A stretch of DNA of 64,000 nt from Lawsonella clevelandensis (GTDB lineage Bacteria; Actinomycetota; Actinomycetes; Mycobacteriales; Mycobacteriaceae): the NCBI RefSeq assembly GCF_001293125.1, contig NZ_CP009312.1, positions 1,339,447 to 1,403,446 of the forward strand. The letters run 5' to 3'. The position numbers were made by a program, and so were the translations under genes. The notes under the pieces were generated by a model. The model had not been told where the DNA came from and did no database searches. It saw only the letters and a program-made list of their open reading frames with translations. Of this stretch, positions 53,958-63,320 are shown one piece after another; the first letter of the stretch is position 1; each line of letters opens with the position of its first letter.

Positions 53958-55265
53958 GTGACTGAGCGGCCCCCAATGCCCCCTTCCGAGATCGGCTACC
54001 TGCCGGCCTCTGCCGTACTGGATTTCATTCACCCGGGTGCCCGTATTCTGGTCCCCGCTGAAGCTGCAGAACCCGCCACCCTCCTCGATGCTATTGACGC
54101 AGCCGGCCCCACGCTGCAAGATGTGCAGATTCACTGGATGGATCCGTTCACCACCCGCCCTTTTCAACAGGGGGCATATCCGGGGCGGCTTACCCACGTG
54201 AACTACTTTTTGGGTGCGGGCTCCCGCGACAGCTACCATGCAGGGCATTCTGAGCTGGTGTGCGCTGATTTTTCCCAGATTCCGGCCATTCTCCGTGGGC
54301 AGGTGAAGCCCACCTTAGCGATTTCTCACTGCTCCCTCCCCGATGCGGAGGGGTACGTGTCGCTGGGGACGAACGCCGACTATGTGGCCTCTTTTATCGG
54401 CACTATCCCGTTTTTCTTGGAGGTTAACCCCCATGTGCCGTACACGTATGGGGCACACCGCCTACATGTGAGCCAGGTGGCGGGTTTCTGCTATTCGGAG
54501 GCTCCGCTGCTCACTGTCACCCCGCCGCCGCTGAGTGCTGTCGATGAGAGCATCGCCGAGTATGTGGCAGCAGATATTCCAGACCGTTCCTGCCTGCAGA
54601 TTGGGGTGGGGAGGGTACCGAATGCGCTGCTGGGGCATTTGGCGGACCACCAGGATCTGGGGTTGCATTCCGAGGCAATTAGTGACGGGGCTATGCAGCT
54701 CATTGAAGAGGGCGTCATTACGGGCGTCTACAAGCGCTGCCATCCGGGTAAGCATGTGGCTACTTTTGCGGTGGGGTCGCCGGCGTTGATGAGCTGGCTG
54801 AACTACAATCCGACGGTGGAACTTCTGCCGGTGGAAGAGACCAATAACCCGGCCGTCATTGCCCAGGAGCGGCGGGTGTGCGCTATTAACGCCACCAGCG
54901 AGGTGAACCTGTGGGGGGAGTGCTGTTCGGAGACTATCGAGGGGCGCTACTTCTCGGCGGCAGGCGGCCAGCCGGACTTCTGTCTGGGCGCGTTGTGGTC
55001 TCCCGAAGGCCGCAGCTACATTGTCACTCCTTCTACTGGGCGGGGCGGGAAGAGCCGTATTGTGGTGCGCACGAGCCCCGGAAATGTCGTCACGACCAGT
55101 AAGAACCTGGTGGATAATGTGGTGACGGAGTGGGGCATTGCAAGGCTCCGGGGGCGTACGGTGACGGAGCGGGCGCAGGCGTTGATCGCGATTGCGCACC
55201 CTGACCAGCGGGAGCAGTTGGAGCGGGAAGCTTGGGAAGCGGGGATCCTGCGCGGCAGCAGCTAG
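53958..55265 (+). CDS. Acetyl-CoA hydrolase/CoA-transferase family protein
   Basis: This 435-residue protein is of the Cat1/4-hydroxybutyrate CoA-transferase type. The catalytic Glu is expected at 239 (LHSEAISDG). The CoA-site motif GVGRVPNALL lies at about 216-225, and SSLGTNADYV-like and GKSRIVVRTSPGNVVTTSKN are other family parts. These enzymes move CoA between acetate, succinate or butyrate-type acids. The GTG at 53958 is preferred; the frame is open to 53880 and an ATG at 53976 is also possible. The substrate cannot be read from the sequence. The next gene starts 9 bp after it with its own promoter. Confidence 0.85.
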   Translation: MTERPPMPPSEIGYLPASAVLDFIHPGARILVPAEAAEPATLLDAIDAAGPTLQDVQIHWMDPFTTRPFQQGAYPGRLTHVNYFLGAGSRDSYHAGHSELVCADFSQIPAILRGQVKPTLAISHCSLPDAEGYVSLGTNADYVASFIGTIPFFLEVNPHVPYTYGAHRLHVSQVAGFCYSEAPLLTVTPPPLSAVDESIAEYVAADIPDRSCLQIGVGRVPNALLGHLADHQDLGLHSEAISDGAMQLIEEGVITGVYKRCHPGKHVATFAVGSPALMSWLNYNPTVELLPVEETNNPAVIAQERRVCAINATSEVNLWGECCSETIEGRYFSAAGGQPDFCLGALWSPEGRSYIVTPSTGRGGKSRIVVRTSPGNVVTTSKNLVDNVVTEWGIARLRGRTVTERAQALIAIAHPDQREQLEREAWEAGILRGSS

Positions 55266-55268
55266 GAT
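55263..55268 (+). promoter_or_regulatory. -10 element of leaderless ACT-gene promoter (TAGGAT)
   Basis: TAGGAT overlaps the preceding stop codon and ends 6 bp before the ACT-protein ATG. No ribosome site lies between. Confidence 0.55.
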
Positions 55269-55274
55269 AGTGGC

Positions 55275-55544
55275 ATGAAGGCCATCGTTACTGTTACCGG
55301 AATTGACCACACGGGCATTGTTGCTGCTGTGGCCAACGCTCTTGCCGAACTCGACACCAACATTCTCAACATGTCGCAGACCCTCATGGAGGAGTACTTC
55401 ACCATGATTCTGCAGTGCGAGTTCGATGATACCGTGCAGCCCATTGGTACGCTGCAGGAACGCCTTTCTGCAGTGGGTGAGGAGCAGAAGCTGGACATCC
55501 GCATCCAGTCGGAGGCCATCTTCGACGCCATGCACCGGCTGTAG
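55275..55544 (+). CDS. ACT-domain protein (UPF0237)
   Basis: This 89-residue protein is a single ACT domain: KAIVTVTGIDHTGIVAAVANALAELDTNIL then MEEYFTMILQCEF. The family, related to the regulatory part of GcvR, is nearly always followed by a UPF0210 gene, as here (3-bp gap). It probably binds an amino acid and acts with its partner; the ligand is unknown. Confidence 0.9.
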   Translation: MKAIVTVTGIDHTGIVAAVANALAELDTNILNMSQTLMEEYFTMILQCEFDDTVQPIGTLQERLSAVGEEQKLDIRIQSEAIFDAMHRL

Positions 55545-55547
55545 TGG

Positions 55548-56924
55548 GTGGGTATCGCGATGAGTATGGACACTACGGAGAATATTCTCGAAACGATCCG
55601 CATGATCGAGGAGCAAAACCTCGATATCCGCACTGTTACTATGGGTATCTCTCTATTGGGGTGCAGTGATAGTGATGGGGATCGCTGCCGGCAGAAGATC
55701 TATGACACTGTCACCACGCGTGCTGCCCGCCTGGTGGAGGTGTGTGAGCAGATTGAGCGGGAGCTGGGCATCCCGATCATTAACAAGCGCATCTCCGTCA
55801 CCCCGATTGCGTTGATTGCGGCGGCGAGTGGGGCGGATGACTATGTGGAGTTTGCCCGGACACTGGATAAAGCCGCGCATGCGGTGGGTGTGAACTTTAT
55901 TGGCGGCTTCTCGGCACTTGTTGAAAAAGGTTCCACTACAGGGGATCTAGCTCTTGTTAATTCCATTCCGCAGGCGTTGGCGGAAACAAGTCTGGTGTGC
56001 TCGTCGGTGAATATTGGCTCCACACGGGCCGGTATCAACATGTCGGCAGTAGGCCGCATGGGTGAGGTTGTGAAACAGGCTGCTGAGTTGACAGCCCACC
56101 AGCAAGGGTTGGGTGCAGCCAAACTGGTGGTGTTTGCGAATGCAGTGGGGGACAATCCGTTTATGGCAGGTGCCTTCCATGGTGTCGAAGAGCCCGACTG
56201 TGTGGTGTCGGTGGGCGTATCCGGCCCTGGCGTTATTAAGCGAGCACTGGAGAATCTTCCCACGGCAAGCTTCGGTGCAGCCTCTGATGTCATCAAGAAA
56301 GCGGCTTTCAAAATTACCCGTGTGGGGCAGCTGGTCGGCCGTATCGCCGCGGAGCGTCTTGGAGTGCCATTTGGCATTGTGGACTTGTCCCTTGCCCCCA
56401 CTGCCGCTGTAGGCGACTCGGTGGCTCGTATTCTCGAGGAGCTAGGGCTGGAGCGGGTGGGTGCCCACGGCACTACTGCCGCGCTGGCGTTGCTCAATGA
56501 TGCGGTGAAGAAGGGCGGCATGATGGCCTGTGGCCATGTGGGCGGCCTTTCTGGATCCTTCATTCCCGTCTCCGAGGACATTGGCATGATTGAGGCAGCA
56601 GAAGTGGGTGCTATTGATCTGTCGAAGTTGGAGGCGATGACAGCCATTTGTTCGGTCGGCCTCGATATGGTGGCCGTCCCCGGTGATACCCCAGCTGCCA
56701 GCATTGCCGGCATGATCGCCGATGAGGCGGCCATTGGCATTATGAATTCGAAGACTACCGCGGTGCGTGTCATCCCGGTTCCGGGTATGCAGGTGGGGGA
56801 CACGGTGGAGTTCGGCGGCTTGCTTGGGCATGCGCCGATTATGGCGACATCCCCGTATTCGTCGGAGATGCTCATTGGCCGGGGTGGGCGGCTCCCTGCC
56901 CCGGTGCACGGATTTAAGAATTAG
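55548..56924 (+). CDS. UPF0210 (DUF711) family protein
   Basis: This protein has up to 458 residues and is distantly related in fold to pyruvate formate-lyase-type barrels. Family stretches are [80 protein letters not shown] and [19 protein letters not shown]. Two ATGs (55560, 55566) compete with the GTG at 55548 as start; the last gives the usual family length. Its function is unknown. It is coupled to the ACT protein, so a regulated metabolic enzyme is likely. Its 3' end overlaps the convergent methyltransferase gene by 4 bp. Confidence 0.88.
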   Translation: MGIAMSMDTTENILETIRMIEEQNLDIRTVTMGISLLGCSDSDGDRCRQKIYDTVTTRAARLVEVCEQIERELGIPIINKRISVTPIALIAAASGADDYVEFARTLDKAAHAVGVNFIGGFSALVEKGSTTGDLALVNSIPQALAETSLVCSSVNIGSTRAGINMSAVGRMGEVVKQAAELTAHQQGLGAAKLVVFANAVGDNPFMAGAFHGVEEPDCVVSVGVSGPGVIKRALENLPTASFGAASDVIKKAAFKITRVGQLVGRIAAERLGVPFGIVDLSLAPTAAVGDSVARILEELGLERVGAHGTTAALALLNDAVKKGGMMACGHVGGLSGSFIPVSEDIGMIEAAEVGAIDLSKLEAMTAICSVGLDMVAVPGDTPAASIAGMIADEAAIGIMNSKTTAVRVIPVPGMQVGDTVEFGGLLGHAPIMATSPYSSEMLIGRGGRLPAPVHGFKN

Positions 56925-57451
56925 ACGCCGTCCACGAAACCCATCTGGCGCCACGCCTCGAAGACAGCGATGGCAGCAGTGTTGGCTAAGTTCATAGAAC
57001 GGCGCCCCGGTAGCATCGGCACGCGTACCACTTCTGTGATGCGCGGGTCTGCGAGTTCGGCATCGGTGAGCCCAGTGGGTTCCGGTCCGAAGAGCAGGAT
57101 GTCGCCGGGGCGATAGTCTATTCCCCCAAAGTGGCGGGTACCGCGGGCGGAAAAGGCGAAGACACGGCCGGGGGTGCGGCTGGCGGTGGCGGGCATTGCT
57201 TCAGCGGCGGGGGAGTGGGGCCCACTGGTGAGGGCGGCGAGGGCGGTGTCGAGGCTCTGATGGAGTACGACGTGCGCCATGTCGTGGTAGTCCAGACCGG
57301 CACGGTGGAGGTGTTTGTCGGAGAGGTCGAAGCCGAGGGGGCCGGCAAGGTGGAGTTCGCAGCCGGTGACGGCGGAGGTGCGGATGGCATTGCCGGTGTT
57401 GGGCGGAATGCAGGGGCGGGCGAAGAGGATGCGAATGTTGGCTCCGGGCAT
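56921..57451 (-). CDS. trmL: tRNA (cytidine/uridine-2'-O)-methyltransferase, TrmL type
   Basis: This 176-residue SPOUT enzyme would methylate the wobble ribose of some tRNA-Leu. Landmarks are [19 protein letters not shown] at the front, [15 protein letters not shown], and the knot [27 protein letters not shown]. The middle (about 75-95) is a variable Ala/Pro-rich loop. The ATG at 57451 has no ribosome site but follows a -10-like CACAAT by 6 bp, suggesting a leaderless message. It is divergent from folD. Confidence 0.9.
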   Translation of the reverse strand: MPGANIRILFARPCIPPNTGNAIRTSAVTGCELHLAGPLGFDLSDKHLHRAGLDYHDMAHVVLHQSLDTALAALTSGPHSPAAEAMPATASRTPGRVFAFSARGTRHFGGIDYRPGDILLFGPEPTGLTDAELADPRITEVVRVPMLPGRRSMNLANTAAIAVFEAWRQMGFVDGV

Positions 57452-57480
57452 GTGTTTATTGTGTCATGTGGGGTTTGAGG

Positions 57481-57530
57481 AGGAAACATCGGGTGGTGAC
57501 GGCAGAACACGTCACCACCCGATGTTTCCT
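57481..57530. repeat. Perfect 20-bp inverted repeat in the trmL/folD divergent region
   Basis: The left arm is 57481-57500 and the right arm 57511-57530, exact complements around a 10-nt loop. No gene ends here, so a terminator is not expected on either strand. The right arm overlaps the expected -35 region of folD. See findings. Confidence 0.9.
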
Positions 57531-57559
57531 TCCCGCAGGAACATGGAATACTAAGAACC

Positions 57560-58417
57560 GTGACTGCAGTAAAACTCGATGGACTTAAGTACCGCGACGA
57601 AATCTTCGCCGACCTCACCAGCCGCGTAGCTACCCTCCGCGAGAAGGGCATAGTTCCCGGCCTCGCCACCGTGTTGGTAGGCGACGACCCCGCCTCGCAC
57701 TCCTACGTGCGCATGAAGCACCAGGACTGCGAGATAATTGGTGTCCGCTCCATCCGCAAGGACCTACCAGCGGACACCACTCAAGAAGAACTGGAAGCCG
57801 TCATCCAGGAACTCAACGAAGACCCGGATTGCACCGGCTACATTGTGCAACTGCCGCTTCCCAAACACCTCGACGAGAACCGCATTCTCGGTCTCATCGA
57901 CCCCGAAAAAGACGCTGACGGCCTGCACCCCGTTAACCTCGGCAAGCTGGTCCTCATGGAACCTGCCCCGCTGCCCTGCACCCCCAACGGGTGCATCGGC
58001 CTGCTGCGCCGCTATGGCGTGGAACTCAACGGTGCCAAGGTCTGTGTCGTGGGACGCGGCGTTACCGTCGGCCGTCCCATTGGCCTCATGCTCACCCGCC
58101 GCAGCGAGAACGCCACCGTTACCCTCTGCCACACCGGCACTAAAGATCTGGTTGCGGAAACCCGTGACGCCGACATCGTCATCGCGGCCGCCGGCCAACC
58201 CCACATGATCACTGCCGACATGATCAAAGAAGGCGCTGCCCTGCTCGACGTCGGTGTCTCCCGTGTGGACGGCACACTGACCGGCGACCTCCACCCCGAC
58301 GTGTGGGAGAAGGCCGGCTATGTGTCCCCCAACCCCGGTGGCGTGGGTCCCCTCACCCGTGCGTTCCTTATCACCAATGTGGTGGAGCGCTGTGAACGAA
58401 TGGCTGCCGCTGAGTGA
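57560..58417 (+). CDS. folD: Bifunctional methylene-THF dehydrogenase/cyclohydrolase
   Basis: This 285-residue cytosolic enzyme interconverts methylene-, methenyl- and formyl-THF with NADP, supplying formyl groups to the purine path. The catalytic Lys is in [25 protein letters not shown] and [13 protein letters not shown] bind substrate, and [16 protein letters not shown] binds nucleotide, with [12 protein letters not shown] at the end. The GTG start follows a TACTAA/AATACT -10 element by 5-7 bp (leaderless). DUF3017 starts inside its stop codon. Confidence 0.95.
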   Translation: MTAVKLDGLKYRDEIFADLTSRVATLREKGIVPGLATVLVGDDPASHSYVRMKHQDCEIIGVRSIRKDLPADTTQEELEAVIQELNEDPDCTGYIVQLPLPKHLDENRILGLIDPEKDADGLHPVNLGKLVLMEPAPLPCTPNGCIGLLRRYGVELNGAKVCVVGRGVTVGRPIGLMLTRRSENATVTLCHTGTKDLVAETRDADIVIAAAGQPHMITADMIKEGAALLDVGVSRVDGTLTGDLHPDVWEKAGYVSPNPGGVGPLTRAFLITNVVERCERMAAAE

Positions 58418-59085
58418 CGGCCCCACAGCCGCCGCGCCGGCAACGGCAGGACCACACCGCCGGGAGGAAACGTCCCTCCCGGCGACAGTCCCCTGCTTCC
58501 ACCCCCCAGGAACATCCCGCTATAGTGCAGAAACACTCTAGTCCGGCGCAAGAAGGCCGGGGTACGGTCCAGGAGCAGCCGGGTACTGTACAGAAGCATC
58601 GCGACGTACCGCCTATCCGGCATCGTCCCACCACCCGGGACCCGCATTTCCTCGACGACAAACCCCAGCTCGTCAATCCCGCATTTCCGCCTGAACCCGC
58701 CCCCATGGGGCGAGTCGACGCCCCCGACGACGTTATTGAGAACGTCGACTTGGAACGCTACGGCGTGGCCGCTCGTGGTTGGAAGCCCTTTTGGGACTGG
58801 TTTGTGGGTATCTTCAAACACGACCCTGCCTGGTGGCGCCGGCAGGTCGCCTTCCTCATTGTGCTGGCACTGCTCATCGTGTCAGCCGCATTTGTCCTAG
58901 CTGACCACTGGAGACGCGGGGTTACCGTCCTTGCCGGAACAGCGCTACTGACGGCTGCCTTCCGCTCCTTTCTTCCCGCCGACTATGTGGAGATGCTGGA
59001 AGTGCGCTCGCAGCGCTTCGACGTCATCTTCCTTCTGGTGGTGGGAACAGCACTGCTCTTCCTCGTGATGACAGTTCCCTCCTAA
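58414..59085 (+). CDS. DUF3017 membrane protein
   Basis: This 223-residue protein overlaps the folD stop by 4 bp. About 125 residues of disordered, basic, Pro/Gln-rich leader precede a conserved part with three membrane helices ([57 protein letters not shown]). The domain of unknown function is typically found after folD in actinobacteria. The leader has repeats of the type (I/T)VQKH / TVQEQ around residues 37-62. Its function is unknown. Confidence 0.88.
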   Translation: MTAPQPPRRQRQDHTAGRKRPSRRQSPASTPQEHPAIVQKHSSPAQEGRGTVQEQPGTVQKHRDVPPIRHRPTTRDPHFLDDKPQLVNPAFPPEPAPMGRVDAPDDVIENVDLERYGVAARGWKPFWDWFVGIFKHDPAWWRRQVAFLIVLALLIVSAAFVLADHWRRGVTVLAGTALLTAAFRSFLPADYVEMLEVRSQRFDVIFLLVVGTALLFLVMTVPS

Positions 59086-59139
59086 TCCCGCCAAAGTTCG
59101 CCTAAGCGACTTGCTCTGCAGCCCTCACACAAACACGAT

Positions 59140-59252
59140 GGAACCGCAGAAACCTGGGACAACCCTAGAAACTCTAGAGAACCCTAGAAAGACGGGGCAC
59201 CCTCTAGAAAGAGGGGCCAACCATAGAAACACGGGCAACCCGTTCTTAGAAG
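59140..59252 (+). repeat. Short tandem repeat array, period about 19-20 bp
   Basis: Five copies of AACC(n)AGAAA plus a weaker sixth occur at steps of 20, 19, 20, 19 and 23 bp (AGAAA cores at 59147, 59167, 59186, 59206 and 59225; AGAAG at 59248). The array fills the gap between the convergent DUF3017 and metX genes and runs into the metX stop. Confidence 0.75.
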
Positions 59253-60397
59253 CGAACCTGCTCGTCTGCCTCGGCCAGCGCCATAGTCTTGCGCAGGATC
59301 TCCGCCGTTTGGTCAGCTTCGGCCAAGAACCCATCATGACCCTTCTCAGAGGTAATGATGTCCACCCCATCACAGTAGGGGAGATGTTCCGCAATCTCTT
59401 CAATCTGGCGCAGAGGGTACAGGCGGTCCGTATCCACCGCACAGATCACTGCCGGCACTGTACAGTTCTTCAACACATGGTGGAGGCCACCACGGTCACG
59501 ACCAATGTCATGGCGGTTTAGTGCATCTGTCAACAGTACATAGCAGCAGGCATCGAAGCGAGCGATGAGCTTTGACGCCTGATGGTCTAAGTAGCTTTGT
59601 ACCGCGTACCGTCCCTGCATACTGAGGTCTTCCCCAATGGGATCCTCTCCGGGGGCAGGACGGTTGCTGAAACGCCGATCTAACTCCTGTTCAGAGCGGT
59701 AGGAAAGGTGGGCGATGCGCCGGGCAATTCCCAAACCCATCGTGGGCTCACGGCCAGTGCCGTGGTAGCCGCCCTGCTGCCAGGCCGGGTCAGCGGTGAT
59801 GGCGAGAATCTGGGTAGTTTGCCAGCCAATCTGATCGGCGGAGGCACGCGGCCCCACCGCTAACACTCCAGCAGCAGCCATCCGCTGCGGGTACATGATC
59901 ATCCATTCGAGAGCTCGAGCTCCCCCCATGGAGCCACCAATGACGGCGGCGAAACGACGGATACCCAACAGGTCCGCCAACTGTGCCTCAGCCCGCACCA
60001 TATCGCGGATGGAGATGGCGGGGAAACGCGCACCCCAGTAGTGTCCATCCGGGTGGAGAGAGGAAGGGCCGGTGGTGCCACGACAACCACCGAGCGTGTT
60101 CGTACATATGACGAACCAGCGGTCGGTGTCGATAGGACAACCCGGCCCCACCATGCCCGGCCACCAGCCGGGGGTGGGGTGAAGGGCGTCTTTAGGGCCA
60201 ACGACATGCGAGTCCCCGGTGAGAGCGTGCTCGATAAGGACGACGTTGCTGGCGTCGGCATTGAGAGTGCCCCAGCATTGCAGGGCGATGGTGACCTGGG
60301 GCAGCAGGACACCGGAGTCCAGCAACACATCGCCAATACGCACGTATCCCAGAGTGCCGTCGGCGGGCGGCAGTAGGGGGTGTGGTTGGGACGCCAT
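59246..60397 (-). CDS. metX: Homoserine O-acetyltransferase
   Basis: This alpha/beta-hydrolase enzyme of 383 residues makes O-acetylhomoserine, the acceptor for MetY. It has a nucleophile Ser156 in GGSMGG, LIEHALTGDSHVVG with the oxyanion-hole region, CTNTLGGCRGTTGPSS, and a catalytic His353 in KGHDGF with an Asp near DTDRLYP. AAAGGAGG precedes the ATG. It is the last gene of a leftward metY-metY-metX group. The stop codon lies in the repeat array described above. Confidence 0.94.
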   Translation of the reverse strand: MASQPHPLLPPADGTLGYVRIGDVLLDSGVLLPQVTIALQCWGTLNADASNVVLIEHALTGDSHVVGPKDALHPTPGWWPGMVGPGCPIDTDRWFVICTNTLGGCRGTTGPSSLHPDGHYWGARFPAISIRDMVRAEAQLADLLGIRRFAAVIGGSMGGARALEWMIMYPQRMAAAGVLAVGPRASADQIGWQTTQILAITADPAWQQGGYHGTGREPTMGLGIARRIAHLSYRSEQELDRRFSNRPAPGEDPIGEDLSMQGRYAVQSYLDHQASKLIARFDACCYVLLTDALNRHDIGRDRGGLHHVLKNCTVPAVICAVDTDRLYPLRQIEEIAEHLPYCDGVDIITSEKGHDGFLAEADQTAEILRKTMALAEADEQVRF

Positions 60398-60464
60398 TGT
60401 CTGTCCTCCTTTCGTGTGTCCTGGTAGGGGCGGTGGGGGCCGCCGGGGTCTGTGACCCTCTAGT

Positions 60465-61796
60465 TTAGTTCTTCAGAGCAGCGACAGCGTCGAAACCGCG
60501 TTGTAGGTCTGCGATGATATCGTCAATGGACTCCAGACCCACAGAAAGGCGGATGGTGGCGTCGGTGATGCCGGCGTGCTTCTTCGCCTCAGTGGTCAGC
60601 TGGGAGTGGGTGGTGGACCCGGGGTGGGTGACGAGCGACCGCACATCACCCAGGTTCGCCAGGTTGGTGTGGAGTTTGAGAGCGTCAATGAATGTCCACG
60701 CTTCCTTCGTCGATCCCTTAATGTCGAAGGCGAGGACGGAGCTCGCACCCTTTGGGCAGACGCGCTTGTGTACCTCATACCAGTGGGAAGAGGGAAGACC
60801 GGCGTAGTTGACAGCTTCGACTAGTTCCTGTTGCGCGAGCCACTCGGCCACCTTCTGGGCGTTGGTGACATGCCGTTCCATGCGCAGTGCGAGGGTTTCC
60901 AAGCCAAGCTGGGCAGCCCAGGCGTTGAAGGGGGCGATGCCAGATCCGGTATCACGCATGAAGCTGGCACGGGCTTTGAGGAGGAGCGCGCCGGAACCCG
61001 CATCTGTGTAGACAAAGCCGTGGTAGGCGGGGTCGGGAGCAGCGAGGCCGGGGAACATGAGTTCCCCGTTGCGCTTAACGGTCCAGTCGAAGGAGCCGCC
61101 GTCCACAATGGCGCCTGCCATGACGGTGCCATGGCCTGCCATAAACTTGGTGACGGATTCCACGACCACGTCTGCCCCCATATCGAGCGGGCGGGTGAGG
61201 TAGGGGGTGGCCATGGTGTTGTCGACGACCAGCGGGACAAGGTTACGGTGGGCGATTTCGGCGATGGCCGGGATGTCCAGCACGTCGTTGGCGGGGTTGG
61301 AGATGGTTTCGCCGTAGAACAGCTTGGTGTTGGGCTGGACGGCATCCTGCCAGGACTGTGGGTCATCCGGGTCCTCCACAAAGGTCACCGTGAGGCCCAT
61401 CTTCGGGAGAGTGTGGCGGAAGAGAGTCTCGGTGCCACCGTAGAGGCGGGGGCTGGAGACAATGTGATCGCCGGCGACGGCAATGGATTCGACAGTGGCC
61501 AGGATAGCGGCCATGCCGGATCCGAAGAGCAGAGCACCCACACCGTTCTCGAGAGAAGCGATACGGGCCTCTACCATATCGTTGGTCGGATTGTTCAAGC
61601 GGGTGTAGATGTGGCCGCCCTTGGCGAGGGCGAAGCGGTCTGCTCCGTCTTGACAATCTTCAAAGGCGAAGGCGGTCGTCAGGTGGAGTGGCATGGCACG
61701 GGCACCATAGTCGGAATCTAACGTCTGACCGGCATGGACTGCGCGCGTGTCGAAGTCCCACTCTGCGTAGTCAGTGTTGTCGTATTTATACTCCAC
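60465..61796 (-). CDS. metY: O-acetylhomoserine sulfhydrylase, paralogue 1
   Basis: This PLP enzyme of the Cys/Met metabolism family, 443 residues, joins sulfide to O-acetylhomoserine to give homocysteine. PLP Lys217 is in VESVTKFMAGHG; SRLYGGTETLF-type and NTMATPYLTRP stretches are family-typical. Compared with the gene upstream it is the more divergent copy (FEDCQDGADRF, LNNPTNDMVEARIASLENG), so it might prefer another thiol donor. It lies 67 bp before metX and about 50 bp after the second copy, reading leftward. A tract of near-identity with the second copy is noted in findings. Confidence 0.9.
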   Translation of the reverse strand: MEYKYDNTDYAEWDFDTRAVHAGQTLDSDYGARAMPLHLTTAFAFEDCQDGADRFALAKGGHIYTRLNNPTNDMVEARIASLENGVGALLFGSGMAAILATVESIAVAGDHIVSSPRLYGGTETLFRHTLPKMGLTVTFVEDPDDPQSWQDAVQPNTKLFYGETISNPANDVLDIPAIAEIAHRNLVPLVVDNTMATPYLTRPLDMGADVVVESVTKFMAGHGTVMAGAIVDGGSFDWTVKRNGELMFPGLAAPDPAYHGFVYTDAGSGALLLKARASFMRDTGSGIAPFNAWAAQLGLETLALRMERHVTNAQKVAEWLAQQELVEAVNYAGLPSSHWYEVHKRVCPKGASSVLAFDIKGSTKEAWTFIDALKLHTNLANLGDVRSLVTHPGSTTHSQLTTEAKKHAGITDATIRLSVGLESIDDIIADLQRGFDAVAALKN

Positions 61797-61846
61797 AGGC
61801 GTTGCGCCTCCTTGTGCTAGATAAGCAGTGCTTCTAGCACTCCATC

Positions 61847-63169
61847 CTACTGGGTGATGGCAGCAAACCCGAGCTTCAGGTCGCCGATGATGTCCTCGAC
61901 GTCCTCAATACCGACGGAGAGACGGATAGTACTGGGCGTGATACCAGCGGCCAGCAGCTCCTCGTCGGTGAGCTGGGAGTGCGTGGTGGTGGCGGGGTGG
62001 GCGACCAGGGAGCGTACGTCGCCAACGTTGGCGAGGTTGCTGTGGAGCTTGAGGGCATCGATAAAGGCCCAGGCCTCATCCTTGCCACCCTTGATGTCGA
62101 AGGCGAGGACGGAGCCGGCACCTTCCGGGGTCACTTGCGTGCCCACCTGGTACCAGGGGCTGGAGGGGAGTCCGGCGTAGTGCACCTTCTCCACCAGGTC
62201 CTGCTGGTCGAGCCATTCGGCCACCTGCTGGGCATTGGTGACATGCTGGCGAACACGCAGAGCCAGCGTCTCGACGCCCTGCTGGATAACCCAGGCGTTG
62301 AAGGCGGAGAGGGTGGCACCGGTGTCGCGGAGGAGGGAGACGCGCACCTTCAGAGCGAAAGCGGCAGCACCCAGGTCCTTATAGACGAGGCCGTGGTAAG
62401 AGGGGTCGGGGGTGACGAAGCTGGGGAAGACGGGGGTGCCGTCCTTCTCGACAGCCCAGTCGAAGTTACCGCCGTCAACCAGCACACCACCGAGGGCGGA
62501 ACCGTGCCCACCGATGAACTTGGTAAGGGATTCGGCAACGATATCGGCGCCCTGCTGGAGCGGACGCACCAGGTAGGGAGTGGCGAGGGTGTTGTCGATG
62601 AAGAGTGGGACGTTGTTGCGGTGCGCGATCTCGGCGATGACCGGAATGTTGAAGACATCGTTGGCGGGGTTGGAGATGGTTTCGCCGTAGAAGACCTTGG
62701 TGTTGGGCTGGACGGCATCCTGCCAGGATTGCGGGTCATCCGGGTTCTCTACGAAGGTTACTTCGATGCCGTACTTAGGCAAGGTGTGGTGGAGGAGATT
62801 CTCGGTACCGCCGTAGAGGCGGGGACTGGCGACGATGTGTCCACCGGCTTGTACGACGGTCTGGAGGCCGTTGGTGATGGCGGCTGCGCCGGAGGAGAAG
62901 CCGACTGCGGCGACCCCACCTTCGAGTACTGCGAGACGGTTCTCGAGGGCGTCAACGGTGGGGTTGGTAAGGCGGGAGTATACCGGCCCGGTGTCAGAGA
63001 GGTTGAAGCGGTTGGCGGCGTGTTCGGCGCTGTCGAAGACGAAGGAGGAGGAGAGGTAGATAGGGAGGTTGCGGGCGCTCACGTCGTTGTCGACACCCTG
63101 TCCGGCATGCACGGACTGGGTGGTGAAGTTCCAGTTGGAGGAGTTGCTGTTGTCGTACTTGGTGGTCAT
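61847..63169 (-). CDS. metY: O-acetylhomoserine sulfhydrylase, paralogue 2
   Basis: This is the first gene of the leftward methionine group, 440 residues. It is closest to C. glutamicum MetY as I recall it (SARNLPIYLSSSFVFDSAEH, GPVYSRLTNPTVDALENR, ALKLHSNLANVGDVRSL). PLP Lys217 is in ESLTKFIGGHGSALGG. AAGGAC precedes the ATG. No McbR-type TAGAC-N6-GTCTA operator was found in the 151-bp gap to the divergent MFS gene, so control of this group is open. Confidence 0.93.
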   Translation of the reverse strand: MTTKYDNSNSSNWNFTTQSVHAGQGVDNDVSARNLPIYLSSSFVFDSAEHAANRFNLSDTGPVYSRLTNPTVDALENRLAVLEGGVAAVGFSSGAAAITNGLQTVVQAGGHIVASPRLYGGTENLLHHTLPKYGIEVTFVENPDDPQSWQDAVQPNTKVFYGETISNPANDVFNIPVIAEIAHRNNVPLFIDNTLATPYLVRPLQQGADIVAESLTKFIGGHGSALGGVLVDGGNFDWAVEKDGTPVFPSFVTPDPSYHGLVYKDLGAAAFALKVRVSLLRDTGATLSAFNAWVIQQGVETLALRVRQHVTNAQQVAEWLDQQDLVEKVHYAGLPSSPWYQVGTQVTPEGAGSVLAFDIKGGKDEAWAFIDALKLHSNLANVGDVRSLVAHPATTTHSQLTDEELLAAGITPSTIRLSVGIEDVEDIIGDLKLGFAAITQ

Positions 63170-63320
63170 TTTAGTAGTCCTTTAACTGTTGTTTAGTGGT
63201 TCATGGGAGGTATTTTGCTATTTCAAAAACTATGTGCTCAATGGTGACTAATGCCAGCTCAGAGTGGGTTTTACGCAGGATGATTTTAATTAGTTTGATG
63301 TCGTAAGGTAGGAAGAATAC

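Noticed and set aside
59140-59252. CRISPR array
   Set aside because: Units are about 20 bp without separate spacers, imperfect, and no cas genes are near.
63170-63320. SAM riboswitch or McbR operator upstream of metY
   Set aside because: No conserved riboswitch core or TAGAC-N6-GTCTA sequence could be found by eye.
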